Source of the DNA: Caulobacter sp.
GTDB taxonomy: Bacteria; Pseudomonadota; Alphaproteobacteria; Caulobacterales; Caulobacteraceae
Assembly (NCBI GenBank): GCA_028291055.1
Contig: JAQGIP010000051.1
Span: forward strand, 1-64,000
DNA: 64,000 bases
Direction of reading: 5' to 3'
The notes under the pieces were generated by a model. The model was not told where the DNA came from, searched no databases, and saw nothing but the letters and a program-made list of their open reading frames with translations. This document shows, piece after piece, positions 40,279 to 49,921 of the stretch; positions within the stretch are counted from its first letter, which is position 1, and each line of letters starts with the position of its first letter. Position numbers and translations under genes: made by a program.

Positions 40279-41052
40279 ATGAAACGCCCCATAATCAACC
40301 TCCAAATAGCCCTCTCCGCCCTGGCCCTCACCGCCTGCGCGACCCCCTACATCCCGCCCCAGGGTCCCACGCCCCCCGCCTGGGCCGGCGCCTTCGGCGT
40401 GCGCCCGGTGCCCAACTCCTTCCATTTCGTGGAGGGCCGCCGGGGCCCCGGCGACGCGGTCGCGGAAAGCCGCATGGTGCTGGCCCGCACCGGCGTGGTC
40501 GCCGAAACCGTCGAGACCAAGACCCCCTACGGCGGCCAGCTGCTGATCCCCGCCGGCACGCCCGTCTTCGCCGCCAACTACACCCTGCGCACCAATTACG
40601 GCCAGATCGCCCAGAAGACCGATCCCATCGAATGGTGCGCCCTACTGCCCCACGGCAAGGACGGCAAGCGGCCCACGGAGGAGACCGTCTGCCTCTTCTA
40701 TGAGAACGATCACCAGGCCCGCTACATGGACGGCTACGGCATCGGCGGCTACCGCTTCGACCCCTGGCTGGGCACGGCGTCAGGCATGGCGGGCCCCCTG
40801 CCCCGTATCATCGAGCAGCCCGTAGATTTCCACGCCGACATCCGCGCCGTGGTGCGCGTCGGCAAGGTGGCCAAGGGCGGGGTGAAGTTCGAGGAACTCA
40901 CCGTCGATGGCGCCACGTCAAGCCGGGTGGAAAAGGCCTACACCGTCCACTGGGACGCCACCGGCCACATCGTGCTGCACATCGGCGGCAGGACGGCTGT
41001 GCTCACGCCCACCGAAGACTATGCGGCGGTGACGCTGGCGGTGCAGCCCTAG
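40279..41052 (+). CDS. Hypothetical lipoprotein (257 aa)
   Basis: No family is recognised. The N-terminus INLQIALSALALTACATPYI carries a good lipobox (LTAC), so the protein should be anchored in the envelope. The mature part is beta-rich (GQLLIPAGTPVFAANYTLRT, EWCALLPHGKDGKRPTEETV, AYTVHWDATGHIVLHIGGRT) with two Cys (in EWCALLP and ETVCLFY) that could form a disulphide. It is divergent from msrC and convergent with the autotransporter gene, 22 bp away. Confidence 0.75.
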   Translation: MKRPIINLQIALSALALTACATPYIPPQGPTPPAWAGAFGVRPVPNSFHFVEGRRGPGDAVAESRMVLARTGVVAETVETKTPYGGQLLIPAGTPVFAANYTLRTNYGQIAQKTDPIEWCALLPHGKDGKRPTEETVCLFYENDHQARYMDGYGIGGYRFDPWLGTASGMAGPLPRIIEQPVDFHADIRAVVRVGKVAKGGVKFEELTVDGATSSRVEKAYTVHWDATGHIVLHIGGRTAVLTPTEDYAAVTLAVQP

Positions 41053-41074
41053 CCGCACCGCCGCTTATCTATCG

Positions 41075-44000
41075 TCAGAAACCGATCGTCAGGCTGGCCT
41101 TGAGGCTGTTGTCGCGTACGCCGTCGCCCATCTGGCCCTGATAGCTGAAGGACAGGCGGGCCCGCTCGGAGACGGCCATCGACACATCGGCATCGATCAC
41201 CAGCGCCGACTTGGCGATCGGCGCGCCGGCCACCGTGAAGGCCGTCCCGCCCGACGCGAAGACCAAGTCGCGGGTCGGGGTGACGTCGCCCGAGGCGCCG
41301 CGCCAGGCGATCGTGCCCTTGAAGGTCAGGGTCGAGCCCTCGCCCATCCGGGTGGTCCCCAGGCCGCGCAGGCCGATGGTGGTGAAGGTGGTCTGGCTGG
41401 TGTCAGACAGGCCCTTCAGCGCCGCCGCCCCACCCTGTTCGGTGAAGGCGCTGGTGTGGACGCTGACCAGCGCCACGCCCGCGAAGGGCTCCAGATACTG
41501 GCTGTCCGATCCGCCGCGCCACGCCACTTCACCAAATAGTTGGCCGGTGGTCGCCCGGCCGCCGCCGGCGTTATTGCCGAAGCCGCCGAAGCCGACCGAG
41601 CGGGTGGCCGCCGTGTCGTGCCAGGCATAGGCCCCGCCGAAGCGGGCGCTGAGCTGACCGCCCTCGACGGAGCCATAGGCGCCAACGTGGTAGTTGTCGG
41701 TGTCGCCCGAGGAGGCGCGGTTATCGACCTTGAAGCGGGTCTGGCTGTAGCCGCCCAGCACGCCCAGGCGCCAATGGTCGCCCGCCGGAGCATCGACGCC
41801 CATCAGGAAGCCATCGGTGGTGCGGGTCAGCTTGCCGGCGTTGCCGTCGCCATCGGCGCTGCCTTGAGCGCCGAACACCTGGCCCCAGGCCTGGCGGCCG
41901 TCGCCGCCCGTGCTCATCCGGCCCAGCGCCGCGTCGCGCACGAAGCGGCTGTCCTCGATGGCGATGCCGCGCGTCTGGGCGTGGACCTCGCCCGACAGGC
42001 CGTCGAAGGCCAGCCGGATGGTGGCCAGGTCGGGCAGGTTGGCCACGGTGTTGTAGACGAGGTTGCCCTGGCCGAGGCTTTCCGCCCCCGTGCCCGCCGC
42101 GCATTGGTTGGCGGTGACCGCCGCGCCACAGAAGCTCAAGGCGGAGCGGGTCACGTCCAGGAAGGCGTGGGTCGGATCATAGGCCAGCGACAGCTTCAGG
42201 AAGGGCTGGCTCAGCGTGCCGCCGGTCAGGCCCGAGAAGGTCCCCGAGCGGCCGAGGTCGGCGGTGACGATGGTGTAGCGGGTCCCCAGGGCATAGAGGC
42301 CGGCCGCCGGAATGGCGTTGACCGTGCCGTTGAGCGTGGCTGCGCCGGTGGCGTGGGTCAGGTCGCTCTGGCCCGCCGCGTTCAGTTCGACCTCATAGGT
42401 CGAGCCCGCCGCGAAGGTCAGCGGACCGGCGACCGTGAGCGTGCCGATCGAGTTGCCGGGCGACAGCGTGCCGCCGGAAGCCACCGTGACGGCGCCCACC
42501 TGGCCGATGCCCTGCAGGCGTCCGCCCGAGGCCACCAGCACCGTGCCGCCGAGCACGCCGTTGGCCTGAAGCGTACCGCCGGCCACGGTGGTCAGGCCGG
42601 CATAGGCGGCGCTGTTGCCGGAGAGCTTGACCGTGCCGACGCCGGACTTGGTGAAACCGCCTGCGCCCGACAGCGGGCCCGACAGGTCCAGCACCACCCC
42701 GGTGTTGGTGGTGATGACGCCCGCGCCGGTGAAGGTCAGCGCGCGGCTGGCGGCAAAGCCGGCGGTGGCGGTCAGTCCGCCGCCGTCGAAGGTGACGCCC
42801 CCGGCCACGGCGCCGAGGCCCGTGTTGGCGCCGACCGAGACGGTCCCGCCCAGGATGGTGGTGCCGCCGGTGTAGGTGTTGACGCCGCTGAGGACGAGCG
42901 TGCCCAGGTCGGTCTTGGTCAGGCCCGTGGAGCCGGTCAGCACCGAGCCGATGGTGGCGGTGATGGCCGCGCCGCCCGCCGTGCCGTCGCCGACCCGAAG
43001 CGTGGGCGAGGCGCCCGCCAGGTTCAGCGCGCCGCCGGTGACGCTATAGCCGTTGGCGGCGAACTGCAGGCTGGTGGCCTCGATGGCCCCGGCGCTGTTG
43101 TCGATGGTGACGACGCCCGCCGCGCCCGCGAACACCGCGTCAGTGCCGCCCCAGGGCGCGCTGGTGACGCCGTTGGCGTCGCTCCAGTTGCTGGTCCCCT
43201 GCTTCCAGGTCCCGGCCCCGCCCTCGACCTGGCCGGTGGGCGCGGTGGTCACGCCGTTCCAGAACTGGATCGGGCTGCCGGCGCCGTAGATGAGGTTCAC
43301 CTGACCGGCGACGGAGGTCTGGATGGAGAGCGCCCCGGCGGGCGTGCCGCCGGGCGCGGTGGAGATCACCAGGCCGTTGTCGGTCAGCGCGCCGGTGTAG
43401 TCGATCAGCCGATAGAGGCCGACGCCGAAGCCGCCGCCGTCGGTGATGTTGAGTTGGCCGTCGAGGGTCAGGGGACCGGTGACGTTGAACAGCCGCGATG
43501 CGCTGGGGGCGCCCAGGGTGACATCGATCTTAGAGGCGTCACTGAGGATCAGTTCCCCGGTGTCGAGATCCTGGCCCGCCGCGCCCTTCAGATGGGCGCC
43601 GTCATCGATCGTGACCACGCCGGTCAGCGCACCCGTGCCCTGCAAGGTGGCGCCGGACTGGACCTCAAGGGTGGAGGCCTGGGTCGAACCATCGACCTGC
43701 AGCGCACCGGCCTGAACGGTCATATCGCCCGTGTAGCCGCCACCGCCCGCCAGGACGAGCGTGCCCGGGCTGGATTTGATCAGGATGCCAGTTCCTTCGA
43801 GGGCGCCGTTGATCGTATAGGTCGCGCCGGTGGGCGTGAGGATGGTCCCGACCGTGTCGAAGGTGAAGGTCCGGCCGGTGGTCATGGTGTTGACCCGCAG
43901 CAGGCCGCCTTGGAAGGTGACCCCGCCACTGGCGGCGCCCAGACCCGCATCGCTGGTGATCTGGATGGAGCCGCCCTGGATGGTGGTGCCGCCGGTGTAG

Positions 44001-47000
44001 GTGTTGACGCCGGCCAGGAAGAGCCCGCCCGCGTCGGTCTTGATCAGGCCGTTGGTCCCCGCGATGGTCGCATTGACGGTGACGCCCGGCGCGTTGACCG
44101 TGCCGTCGCCGACCCGGAAGATGGGGTTGGGGCCGGTGAGCGTCAGCGTGCCGCCGTCGAAGGTGTAGTTCTGCACCGCCACCTGGATACCCGTCGCGGT
44201 GACCGCGCCGGCGCTGTTGTCGATCACCACCGTGCCGCCGAAGCCGGAGAAGATGCCGAAGCCGCCACTCCAAGAGCCGCTGTGGGCCCCCGCCGCGTCG
44301 CTCCAGTTGCCGATCCCCAGCTTCCAGGTCCCCGCGCCGCCGTTCACCGTGCCGGCCGGAACCAGGGTGGTCCCGTTCCAGAAGTCGAGCGCGCCGGGCG
44401 CCGCATAGACCAGGTTCACCTGCTGGGCGATGCTGGTCTGGATGGACAGGTCGCCGGCCAGCACGCCCGCGGGCGTGGTCCCGATCTGAAGCCCGCCGTC
44501 GAAGATGCCGCCGCCGTAGTCGAAGAGCCGGTACATGCCCGGTCCGAACGCGCCGGCGTTGGTGATGTTGAGGATGCCGTCCAGCTGGATGCCGCCGGTG
44601 ACGGTGAATAGCGCGCTGTTGCTGGGCGCGCCCAGGGTCACATCGATGTTGGCGGTGGGCAACAGGGTCAGGGACCCGAAGGTCAGGGTCTGGCCGGCCA
44701 CGCCCTCGAGGTGGGCGTTGGAGCCGATGCTGGTGATGCCGCTGAGCGTGCCGGTCCCCGACAGGGTCGAGTTGGGGAAGACCGAGACGCTGATCGCGGC
44801 CAGGGTCCCGTTCACCGTCAGGCGGCCCGCATTCACGTCCAGGAAGCCGGTGTAGGAACTGACGCCGTTGAGCACGAGCGTGCCCGCGCCGTTCTTGGCC
44901 AGGCCGCCGGTCCCGGTGAGATGGCCGGTCTCGGTCAGCGTGACGCCGCCCGCCGTGGTCAGGATGCTGTCGGACTGGATGTCGATGTCACGGCCGGTCA
45001 CGAAGGACCCGGTGGCGCGAAGGCCGCCGCCGTTGAGGACGAGATTGCCGGCCGCCCCGCCCAGCGCGGAGTCGGCGTTCACCACGACCGTGCCGGCGTT
45101 GATGGTGGCGCCGCCCGTGTAGGTGTTGACGCCGGACAGCCGCAGCTCGCCGAGGTCGGTCTTGATCAGCCGGGCGTTGCCCGCGAGCACGGCGTCGATC
45201 TGGGCGATATAGGCCGCGCCGCCCGCCGTCCCGTCACCCACGCGGATCGTGGCGTTGGCGCCGGTCAAGGTCAGCGGCGCGCCGTTGACCAGATAGCCGC
45301 TGACGGCGAATTGCAGGTCGGTGGCGCTGACCGCGCCGCCTGAGTTGTCGACGGTGACGTTGGCCGAGGCGCCCGCGAAGATCCCCAGGCCGTTGGTCCA
45401 GGCGCCGCTGATGGTCCCGTTGGCGTCGGTCCAATTGGTCGGCCCGTTCTTCCAGGTACCGGCGCCGCCGACCACCGTGCCCGTCGGGGCCAGGGTCGAG
45501 CCGTTCCAGAAGGTGATCGGACCCGATGACGAATAGATCAGGTTCACCTGGTGGGCGACGCTGGTCTGGATGGTCAAACTGCCCGCGGGCGTGCCCGCCG
45601 GCGTGGTCCCGATATCCAGGCCGTTGTCGGTCATGGGGCCGGCATAGTCGATCAGCCGGTACAGCCCCGGGCCGAAGGCCCCGCCGTTGGTGACATTCAC
45701 CACCCCGTCCAGAACCAGGGAGCCGGTATCGTTGAACAGCCGTGTGGCGCTGGGTGCGCCCAGGGTGACGTCCAGGACGGAACCCGTGTTGATGTTGAGC
45801 GCCCCCATGGTGAAGGTCTGGCCGGCCACACCCTTCAGGGTGCTGCCGCTGTTGAGGGTCACGGTGCCATTGATGCTGCCCGTGCCGCCGAGGGTGGACC
45901 CGGAAACCACGGATATGGCCCCGGAGGCGAGCGAGGTGTTGATCTGCATCGTCCCCGCGTTGAGGAAGATCGAACCGGTGTAGCCAGAGCCGACGCCGGA
46001 GAGGGTGAGCGTGCCGACTCCGGCCTTGGTCAACTGTCCCGTGCCGGTGAACTGGCCCGTCAGGTTGAGCGTGGTGTTGACAATGCTGCTGAGGGTAGCG
46101 GCCGCCTGGATGTCCACATGGCGGTTGGTGGTGACGCTCTGGCCCACGAAGAAATTGCCGCCGTTCAGGATCAGGTCGTTCGACAGCGCGCCGAGGCTGC
46201 CGTCCGAGTTCACCGAAAGCGTGCCGCCCTGGACGATGGTGTTGCCCGTGTAGGTGTTGCCGGCAAGCAGTTGCAGCCGGCCCAGGTCTGTCTTGGTCAA
46301 CCCGACCGTACCCAGGATCGGCACATTGATCGTCGTGCCGAAATTCGCGCCCGCGGCCGTGCCGTCGCCGACGCGGATGATGCCGCCGGCGCCGGTCAGG
46401 GTCACCGCGCCGGCGCCCTGGAACTGATAGTTGGTGGACGCGAACTGGATCGACGATGCGCTGACCGCACCACCGCTGTTGTCGATGGTTATCGTGCCGC
46501 CGGGGCCCTGGAAGATGGCCATGCCGCCGGTCCAGCCGCCGTTGGTGGCGCCGGTCGCGTCGGTCCAGTTGGTGGTCCCGATCTTCCAGGTCCCGGTTCC
46601 GCCATCGATGGCGTTGTTGGAAACGACGCCCGCGCCATCCCAGTATTGCAGGGGGGCGCCGGCCGAATAGACCAGGTTGACCTGACCCGCCACGCCGGTC
46701 TGCACCGCCAGGCTGGAGGCCTGGACGCCCGCCGGTGTCGTGCCGATGTCCAGCCCGTTGTCGGTCAGCACGCCGCTGTAGTCGATCAGGCGATAGACGC
46801 CCGCGCCGAACCCGCCCGCGTCGGTGACGTTCAGCGTACCGTCGAGGATCAGATTGCCGTTGACGTTGAAGAGGCGTGTGGAGCTGGGCGCGCCCAGGGC
46901 CACGTCAAGGAGCGAACCGCTGACCAGCGACAAAGGGCCGGTGGTGAGGGTTTGTCCGGCGATACCGCTCAGGTGACCACCCGCCAAGATGGAGGTGGAG

Positions 47001-48838
47001 CCCCCGATCGAACCCGAACCGCCCAGGGTCCCGCCGGTCTGCACGCTCGTGAAACCGCTGGCGAGGGAGCCGTTGACCAGCAGCGTGCCGCCGAAGACCG
47101 TCGTATTGCCCGTATAGGTGTTGGCCGCCGTCAGGACCGTCGTGCCCGCGCGCTGTTGCACGCCGCCGGCGCCGCTGACCGCGGCCGCGAACACATAGTT
47201 CGACGAGGTGTGGAAGAACCTCAGGAGCGATGTGCCGCCCGCCGTGACGTTGAGGACCACACTGCCGGCCTGCAGGGTCCCCGGCGCCTGCGCCGAGGCG
47301 CCGCTGCCGCCTATGACGAGGATGCCGTGCGAGGAACTCGAGGCGCCCAGCGTGACGACGCCCGCCCCGGCCCCCGCGCTGGCCACGCCGCCGTTCTGAA
47401 TGGACAGAGTGCCCGATCCGCCCGACCCGACCTTCAGATTGCCGCTGTTGGTCCAGACCGAGCCGGCGCCATCGACGGTGACCACACCGCTTTGAAGGTC
47501 GCCCGTGGTGTCGCTGACGCCGCCGCCGTTGGTGATGTCCATGCTGAAGGCGCTGTTGAAGCCGCCGCCGAACGAGGTCGAGCCCGTGTTGGTCCACAGC
47601 GAGCCCGCGCCGTCGATGTTGACGGTTGATTGGGAGTTGGTTCCCGAGGCCACCGTCGCGCCGTTGTCGCTAAGCAGGCTTCCGGTGTGAACCGAGATGT
47701 CGGCCTGGCCCTGACTCGCGGCGGTGAAGGTTCCGCTCATCTGCCACTTGCCGCCGTTGCTGAGGGCGAGGGTTGAAAGTGCGCCCCCACCCAAGCTGCC
47801 GGTGGTGCTGGTGACGACGCCGCCGTTGTTGACGGTAAGCGAGCCGGCGCCGTTCTTGCCGACCTGCAGGAAGCTGGTGTTGGTCCACACCGATCCAACG
47901 CCATCGACCTGGACGACCCCGCTGGATCCGCTGACGTCGCCAACGTAGCCCGCGCCGTTGGTCAGGTGGCCACCCGACCCGATCGCGAGGAAGCCGGCGC
48001 CGATCTCACCCACCTCTACGCTGCTAGCCGTCACCTGGCTGCCCGCGCCGGAAATGGTCAGCGTGCCGCTCGACGGCGCGAAGTCATGGCCCAGCATCAC
48101 CGCGTTGACGCCGTTGACCAGGCCGCCCGCCTGGACGGTCAATGTGCCGACGCCGCTGCCGCCGACATCGATGTCGCAGCCGCCGTTGGCCCAGTGCGAA
48201 CCCGTGCCCGTGACCGTGACGGCGCCGACGCCATTGGTTCCGCCAAGGGTGGTGGTCGTGCAGTTGTTCTGGGTCATCAGGCCGCCGTTCTGGACGTTGA
48301 CCGTGCCGTGCCCCTGACCGCCGACGATCAGGCTGCTGTAGTTCCAGGTCGAACCGGCCCCATTGATGGTCACCGTGCCATGCGAATTGGCCGCCGAGCC
48401 GATCGTGCTGTAGCCGACGAGGCTGTTCGTGTTGCTGAACTGGCCGCCGTTGAAGATGGCCAGGACGCCTGTGCCGGCCTTGCCGACGACGACCCCGCAG
48501 GCGCCGTTGTCGAACAGCGAGCCGACGCCGTCGACGCCGATCGAGGCCGACGACGTAGCGCCGTCGGCGATGACCGCCTGTGCGCAGTTGGTGGTGTTGA
48601 CGAGGCCGCCAGACATCACATCGAACTCGCCTGTGCCGTTGACCCCGACCGTCAGACCGCTGTTGATTGTAAAGGGCGACGGGTGAGTGCCGGGAACGGT
48701 CTCGACGGTATTGTCGACAACCGTGCCGGCCCAGGCCTGACCGGACAGGGCCACGAAGGCCAGGACGGAGGCGGTGGCCAAAAGGGCGGTGGCGCGCGGA
48801 CGGCGACTGCGGATCACGTTGGTCAAAGGACTTCCCAC
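41075..48838 (-). CDS. Giant type V autotransporter with repeated passenger
   Basis: A 2587-aa surface or secreted protein. Residues about 1-38 are a signal peptide (ALLATASVLAFVALSGQAWA). Residues about 40-560 hold 40-45 aa repeats of the type V.GAGS.W.N...L.VG..G.G.L.V.NGG. Residues about 600-2150 hold four about 375-aa tandem units, each with autotransporter-associated beta strands (LTKTDLGTLVLSGVNTYTGG), a DVTLGAPS...LFN block, YRLIDY and QVNLIY. The last about 280 residues are the outer-membrane beta-barrel (AWGQVFGAQGSADGDGNAGK to a terminal Phe, SLKASLTIGF). The passenger should be a long right-handed beta-helix for adhesion or aggregation. Very long antisense frames across it are composition artefacts. 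Confidence 0.93.
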   Translation of the reverse strand: MGSPLTNVIRSRRPRATALLATASVLAFVALSGQAWAGTVVDNTVETVPGTHPSPFTINSGLTVGVNGTGEFDVMSGGLVNTTNCAQAVIADGATSSASIGVDGVGSLFDNGACGVVVGKAGTGVLAIFNGGQFSNTNSLVGYSTIGSAANSHGTVTINGAGSTWNYSSLIVGGQGHGTVNVQNGGLMTQNNCTTTTLGGTNGVGAVTVTGTGSHWANGGCDIDVGGSGVGTLTVQAGGLVNGVNAVMLGHDFAPSSGTLTISGAGSQVTASSVEVGEIGAGFLAIGSGGHLTNGAGYVGDVSGSSGVVQVDGVGSVWTNTSFLQVGKNGAGSLTVNNGGVVTSTTGSLGGGALSTLALSNGGKWQMSGTFTAASQGQADISVHTGSLLSDNGATVASGTNSQSTVNIDGAGSLWTNTGSTSFGGGFNSAFSMDITNGGGVSDTTGDLQSGVVTVDGAGSVWTNSGNLKVGSGGSGTLSIQNGGVASAGAGAGVVTLGASSSSHGILVIGGSGASAQAPGTLQAGSVVLNVTAGGTSLLRFFHTSSNYVFAAAVSGAGGVQQRAGTTVLTAANTYTGNTTVFGGTLLVNGSLASGFTSVQTGGTLGGSGSIGGSTSILAGGHLSGIAGQTLTTGPLSLVSGSLLDVALGAPSSTRLFNVNGNLILDGTLNVTDAGGFGAGVYRLIDYSGVLTDNGLDIGTTPAGVQASSLAVQTGVAGQVNLVYSAGAPLQYWDGAGVVSNNAIDGGTGTWKIGTTNWTDATGATNGGWTGGMAIFQGPGGTITIDNSGGAVSASSIQFASTNYQFQGAGAVTLTGAGGIIRVGDGTAAGANFGTTINVPILGTVGLTKTDLGRLQLLAGNTYTGNTIVQGGTLSVNSDGSLGALSNDLILNGGNFFVGQSVTTNRHVDIQAAATLSSIVNTTLNLTGQFTGTGQLTKAGVGTLTLSGVGSGYTGSIFLNAGTMQINTSLASGAISVVSGSTLGGTGSINGTVTLNSGSTLKGVAGQTFTMGALNINTGSVLDVTLGAPSATRLFNDTGSLVLDGVVNVTNGGAFGPGLYRLIDYAGPMTDNGLDIGTTPAGTPAGSLTIQTSVAHQVNLIYSSSGPITFWNGSTLAPTGTVVGGAGTWKNGPTNWTDANGTISGAWTNGLGIFAGASANVTVDNSGGAVSATDLQFAVSGYLVNGAPLTLTGANATIRVGDGTAGGAAYIAQIDAVLAGNARLIKTDLGELRLSGVNTYTGGATINAGTVVVNADSALGGAAGNLVLNGGGLRATGSFVTGRDIDIQSDSILTTAGGVTLTETGHLTGTGGLAKNGAGTLVLNGVSSYTGFLDVNAGRLTVNGTLAAISVSVFPNSTLSGTGTLSGITSIGSNAHLEGVAGQTLTFGSLTLLPTANIDVTLGAPSNSALFTVTGGIQLDGILNITNAGAFGPGMYRLFDYGGGIFDGGLQIGTTPAGVLAGDLSIQTSIAQQVNLVYAAPGALDFWNGTTLVPAGTVNGGAGTWKLGIGNWSDAAGAHSGSWSGGFGIFSGFGGTVVIDNSAGAVTATGIQVAVQNYTFDGGTLTLTGPNPIFRVGDGTVNAPGVTVNATIAGTNGLIKTDAGGLFLAGVNTYTGGTTIQGGSIQITSDAGLGAASGGVTFQGGLLRVNTMTTGRTFTFDTVGTILTPTGATYTINGALEGTGILIKSSPGTLVLAGGGGYTGDMTVQAGALQVDGSTQASTLEVQSGATLQGTGALTGVVTIDDGAHLKGAAGQDLDTGELILSDASKIDVTLGAPSASRLFNVTGPLTLDGQLNITDGGGFGVGLYRLIDYTGALTDNGLVISTAPGGTPAGALSIQTSVAGQVNLIYGAGSPIQFWNGVTTAPTGQVEGGAGTWKQGTSNWSDANGVTSAPWGGTDAVFAGAAGVVTIDNSAGAIEATSLQFAANGYSVTGGALNLAGASPTLRVGDGTAGGAAITATIGSVLTGSTGLTKTDLGTLVLSGVNTYTGGTTILGGTVSVGANTGLGAVAGGVTFDGGGLTATAGFAASRALTFTGAGVITTNTGVVLDLSGPLSGAGGFTKSGVGTVKLSGNSAAYAGLTTVAGGTLQANGVLGGTVLVASGGRLQGIGQVGAVTVASGGTLSPGNSIGTLTVAGPLTFAAGSTYEVELNAAGQSDLTHATGAATLNGTVNAIPAAGLYALGTRYTIVTADLGRSGTFSGLTGGTLSQPFLKLSLAYDPTHAFLDVTRSALSFCGAAVTANQCAAGTGAESLGQGNLVYNTVANLPDLATIRLAFDGLSGEVHAQTRGIAIEDSRFVRDAALGRMSTGGDGRQAWGQVFGAQGSADGDGNAGKLTRTTDGFLMGVDAPAGDHWRLGVLGGYSQTRFKVDNRASSGDTDNYHVGAYGSVEGGQLSARFGGAYAWHDTAATRSVGFGGFGNNAGGGRATTGQLFGEVAWRGGSDSQYLEPFAGVALVSVHTSAFTEQGGAAALKGLSDTSQTTFTTIGLRGLGTTRMGEGSTLTFKGTIAWRGASGDVTPTRDLVFASGGTAFTVAGAPIAKSALVIDADVSMAVSERARLSFSYQGQMGDGVRDNSLKASLTIGF
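42700..47000 (-). repeat. Four about 1.13-kb tandem repeats inside the autotransporter gene
   Basis: The codons for the YRLIDY-type motif recur near 46780, 45650, 44520 and 43400, a period of 1120-1133 bp. Each unit also repeats the LGAPS, GTTPAG, NWTDA/NWSDA, VDNSGGA and RVGDGTA blocks. Units differ at many positions, so they are old duplications, but long enough for recombination to change passenger length. Boundaries are approximate. Confidence 0.8.
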
Positions 48839-49257
48839 ATTGCGCTTGGCGCGCTTTAGACAGCAGCTCGCACACGCCCACCGCAGACACGGAGAAGCGG
48901 GTGCCGGTCAAAGGACCGCGCCGTCGTTGTTTTCAAATTCAGTGTACCGACACCGGCAAATAGGCCCGCCCGGTCCACCACCCACGCTCAGCCAGATTAC
49001 TTGGCTATATTTCGATAGTACGGACTTCGGCCTCAGGGTGGACTAGACCCCTCGCCGGTGAACCTCTTCCCGGTTCACGGTTGCCTTATCGCGGAAGCCG
49101 CCCCGCGCGTGCAGATGCATCGGGTGTCGTCGCGATGCACGGCGATGCACGGCCGTTGCGTAGGGCGCCGATCCGCCGATTTCGCGGTGGGCGGACGCGG
49201 GCGGCAAGGCCATGGCAGGGATGGCGAAACACCCGGCGCCTTCCCAAGTCTTTGGAG
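48839..49257. other. Divergent gene-free region upstream of autotransporter and AlkB
   Basis: About 420 bp with no supported gene. It includes an AT-richer stretch (GATTACTTGGCTATATTTCG near 48995-49014) that may contain a promoter, an inverted repeat GTGAAC...GTTCAC near 49059-49079, and three GATGCA copies near 49115-49158. It probably contains promoters for both flanking genes. Confidence 0.4.
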
Positions 49258-49839
49258 ATGACCCTACGCCAACCCGACCTGTTCAACCCCCCGGAGGCGA
49301 CCGCCGGCGCCCTGCCCGAGGGCCTGCGCTATGCGAAGGACCTGATCGGCGCGGATGAGGAAGCCGCCCTGGCCAGCGCCATCATCGCCCTTCCCCTCAA
49401 GCCGTTCGAGTTCCACGGCCACCTGGGCAACCGCCGCATTGCCGCGTTCGGCTGGCGCTACGACTACGCGCGTCAAGCCATCCAGCCCGCCCAGCCGATC
49501 CCGGACTTCCTGATCGCGCTGCGCGAACGGGTCGCGGCCTTCGCGGCAAAGCCGGCGGCGGCGTTCGAACAGGTGCTGGTCACCGAATACGCCCCCGGGG
49601 CGGGCATCGGCTGGCATAGGGACAAGGCCCATTTCGATGAGATCGTGGGGGTTTCGCTGCTGTCGCCCGCCACCCTGCGCCTGCGCCACAAGGCAGGGGC
49701 CAAATGGGATCGGGCCCGGCTCGCGCTCGCGCCGCGCTCGGCCTATCTGCTGTCGGGGCCGGCGCGCACGGTCTGGGAACACAGCATCGCGCCGCTGGAG
49801 GTCCTGCGCTACTCCATCACCTTCCGAACCCGCGCCTAG
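49258..49839 (+). CDS. alkB: AlkB-like 2-oxoglutarate/Fe(II) dioxygenase
   Basis: A 193-aa AlkB-family demethylase: FEFHGHLGNRRIAAFGWRYD, VTEYAPGAGIGWHRDKAHFD with the HxD iron ligands, VVSLLSP-like GVSLLSPATLRLRHKAG, and the distal His plus 2-oxoglutarate Arg in WEHSIAPLEVLRYSITFRTR. It removes alkyl lesions from nucleic acids, or methyl groups from other substrates. ATG 49258 follows TTTGGAG, a good ribosome site. It is a single gene followed by a hairpin element. Absence of ada nearby leaves regulation unknown. Confidence 0.88.
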   Translation: MTLRQPDLFNPPEATAGALPEGLRYAKDLIGADEEAALASAIIALPLKPFEFHGHLGNRRIAAFGWRYDYARQAIQPAQPIPDFLIALRERVAAFAAKPAAAFEQVLVTEYAPGAGIGWHRDKAHFDEIVGVSLLSPATLRLRHKAGAKWDRARLALAPRSAYLLSGPARTVWEHSIAPLEVLRYSITFRTRA

Positions 49840-49854
49840 AGCCTAGAGCGTTGT

Positions 49855-49896
49855 CCGCTCCGATAGAATCGGAGCGGCGTCCAGGTATTTGCCTGG
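49855..49896 (+). terminator. Tandem hairpins after alkB
   Basis: CCGCTCCGAT-AGA-ATCGGAGCGG (49855-49877) is a perfect 10-bp stem, followed by CCAGG-TATTTG-CCTGG (49881-49896) and GCTTTT a little further on. It can terminate alkB. The sequence also resembles a dispersed intergenic repeat of Caulobacterales that I recall (AGAGCGTT..CCG..CCGAT). Confidence 0.65.
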
Positions 49897-49921
49897 TCGC
49901 GCTTTTCGAGCCCGCCCCGCC

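Noticed and set aside
41540-48859. Very long plus-strand open frames (over 600 and 1000 codons) opposite the autotransporter
   Set aside because: They are antisense to a gene with clear signal peptide, repeats and barrel. Their translation is Gly/Ala/Arg/Gln-rich with no domains, as expected from GC-rich third positions.
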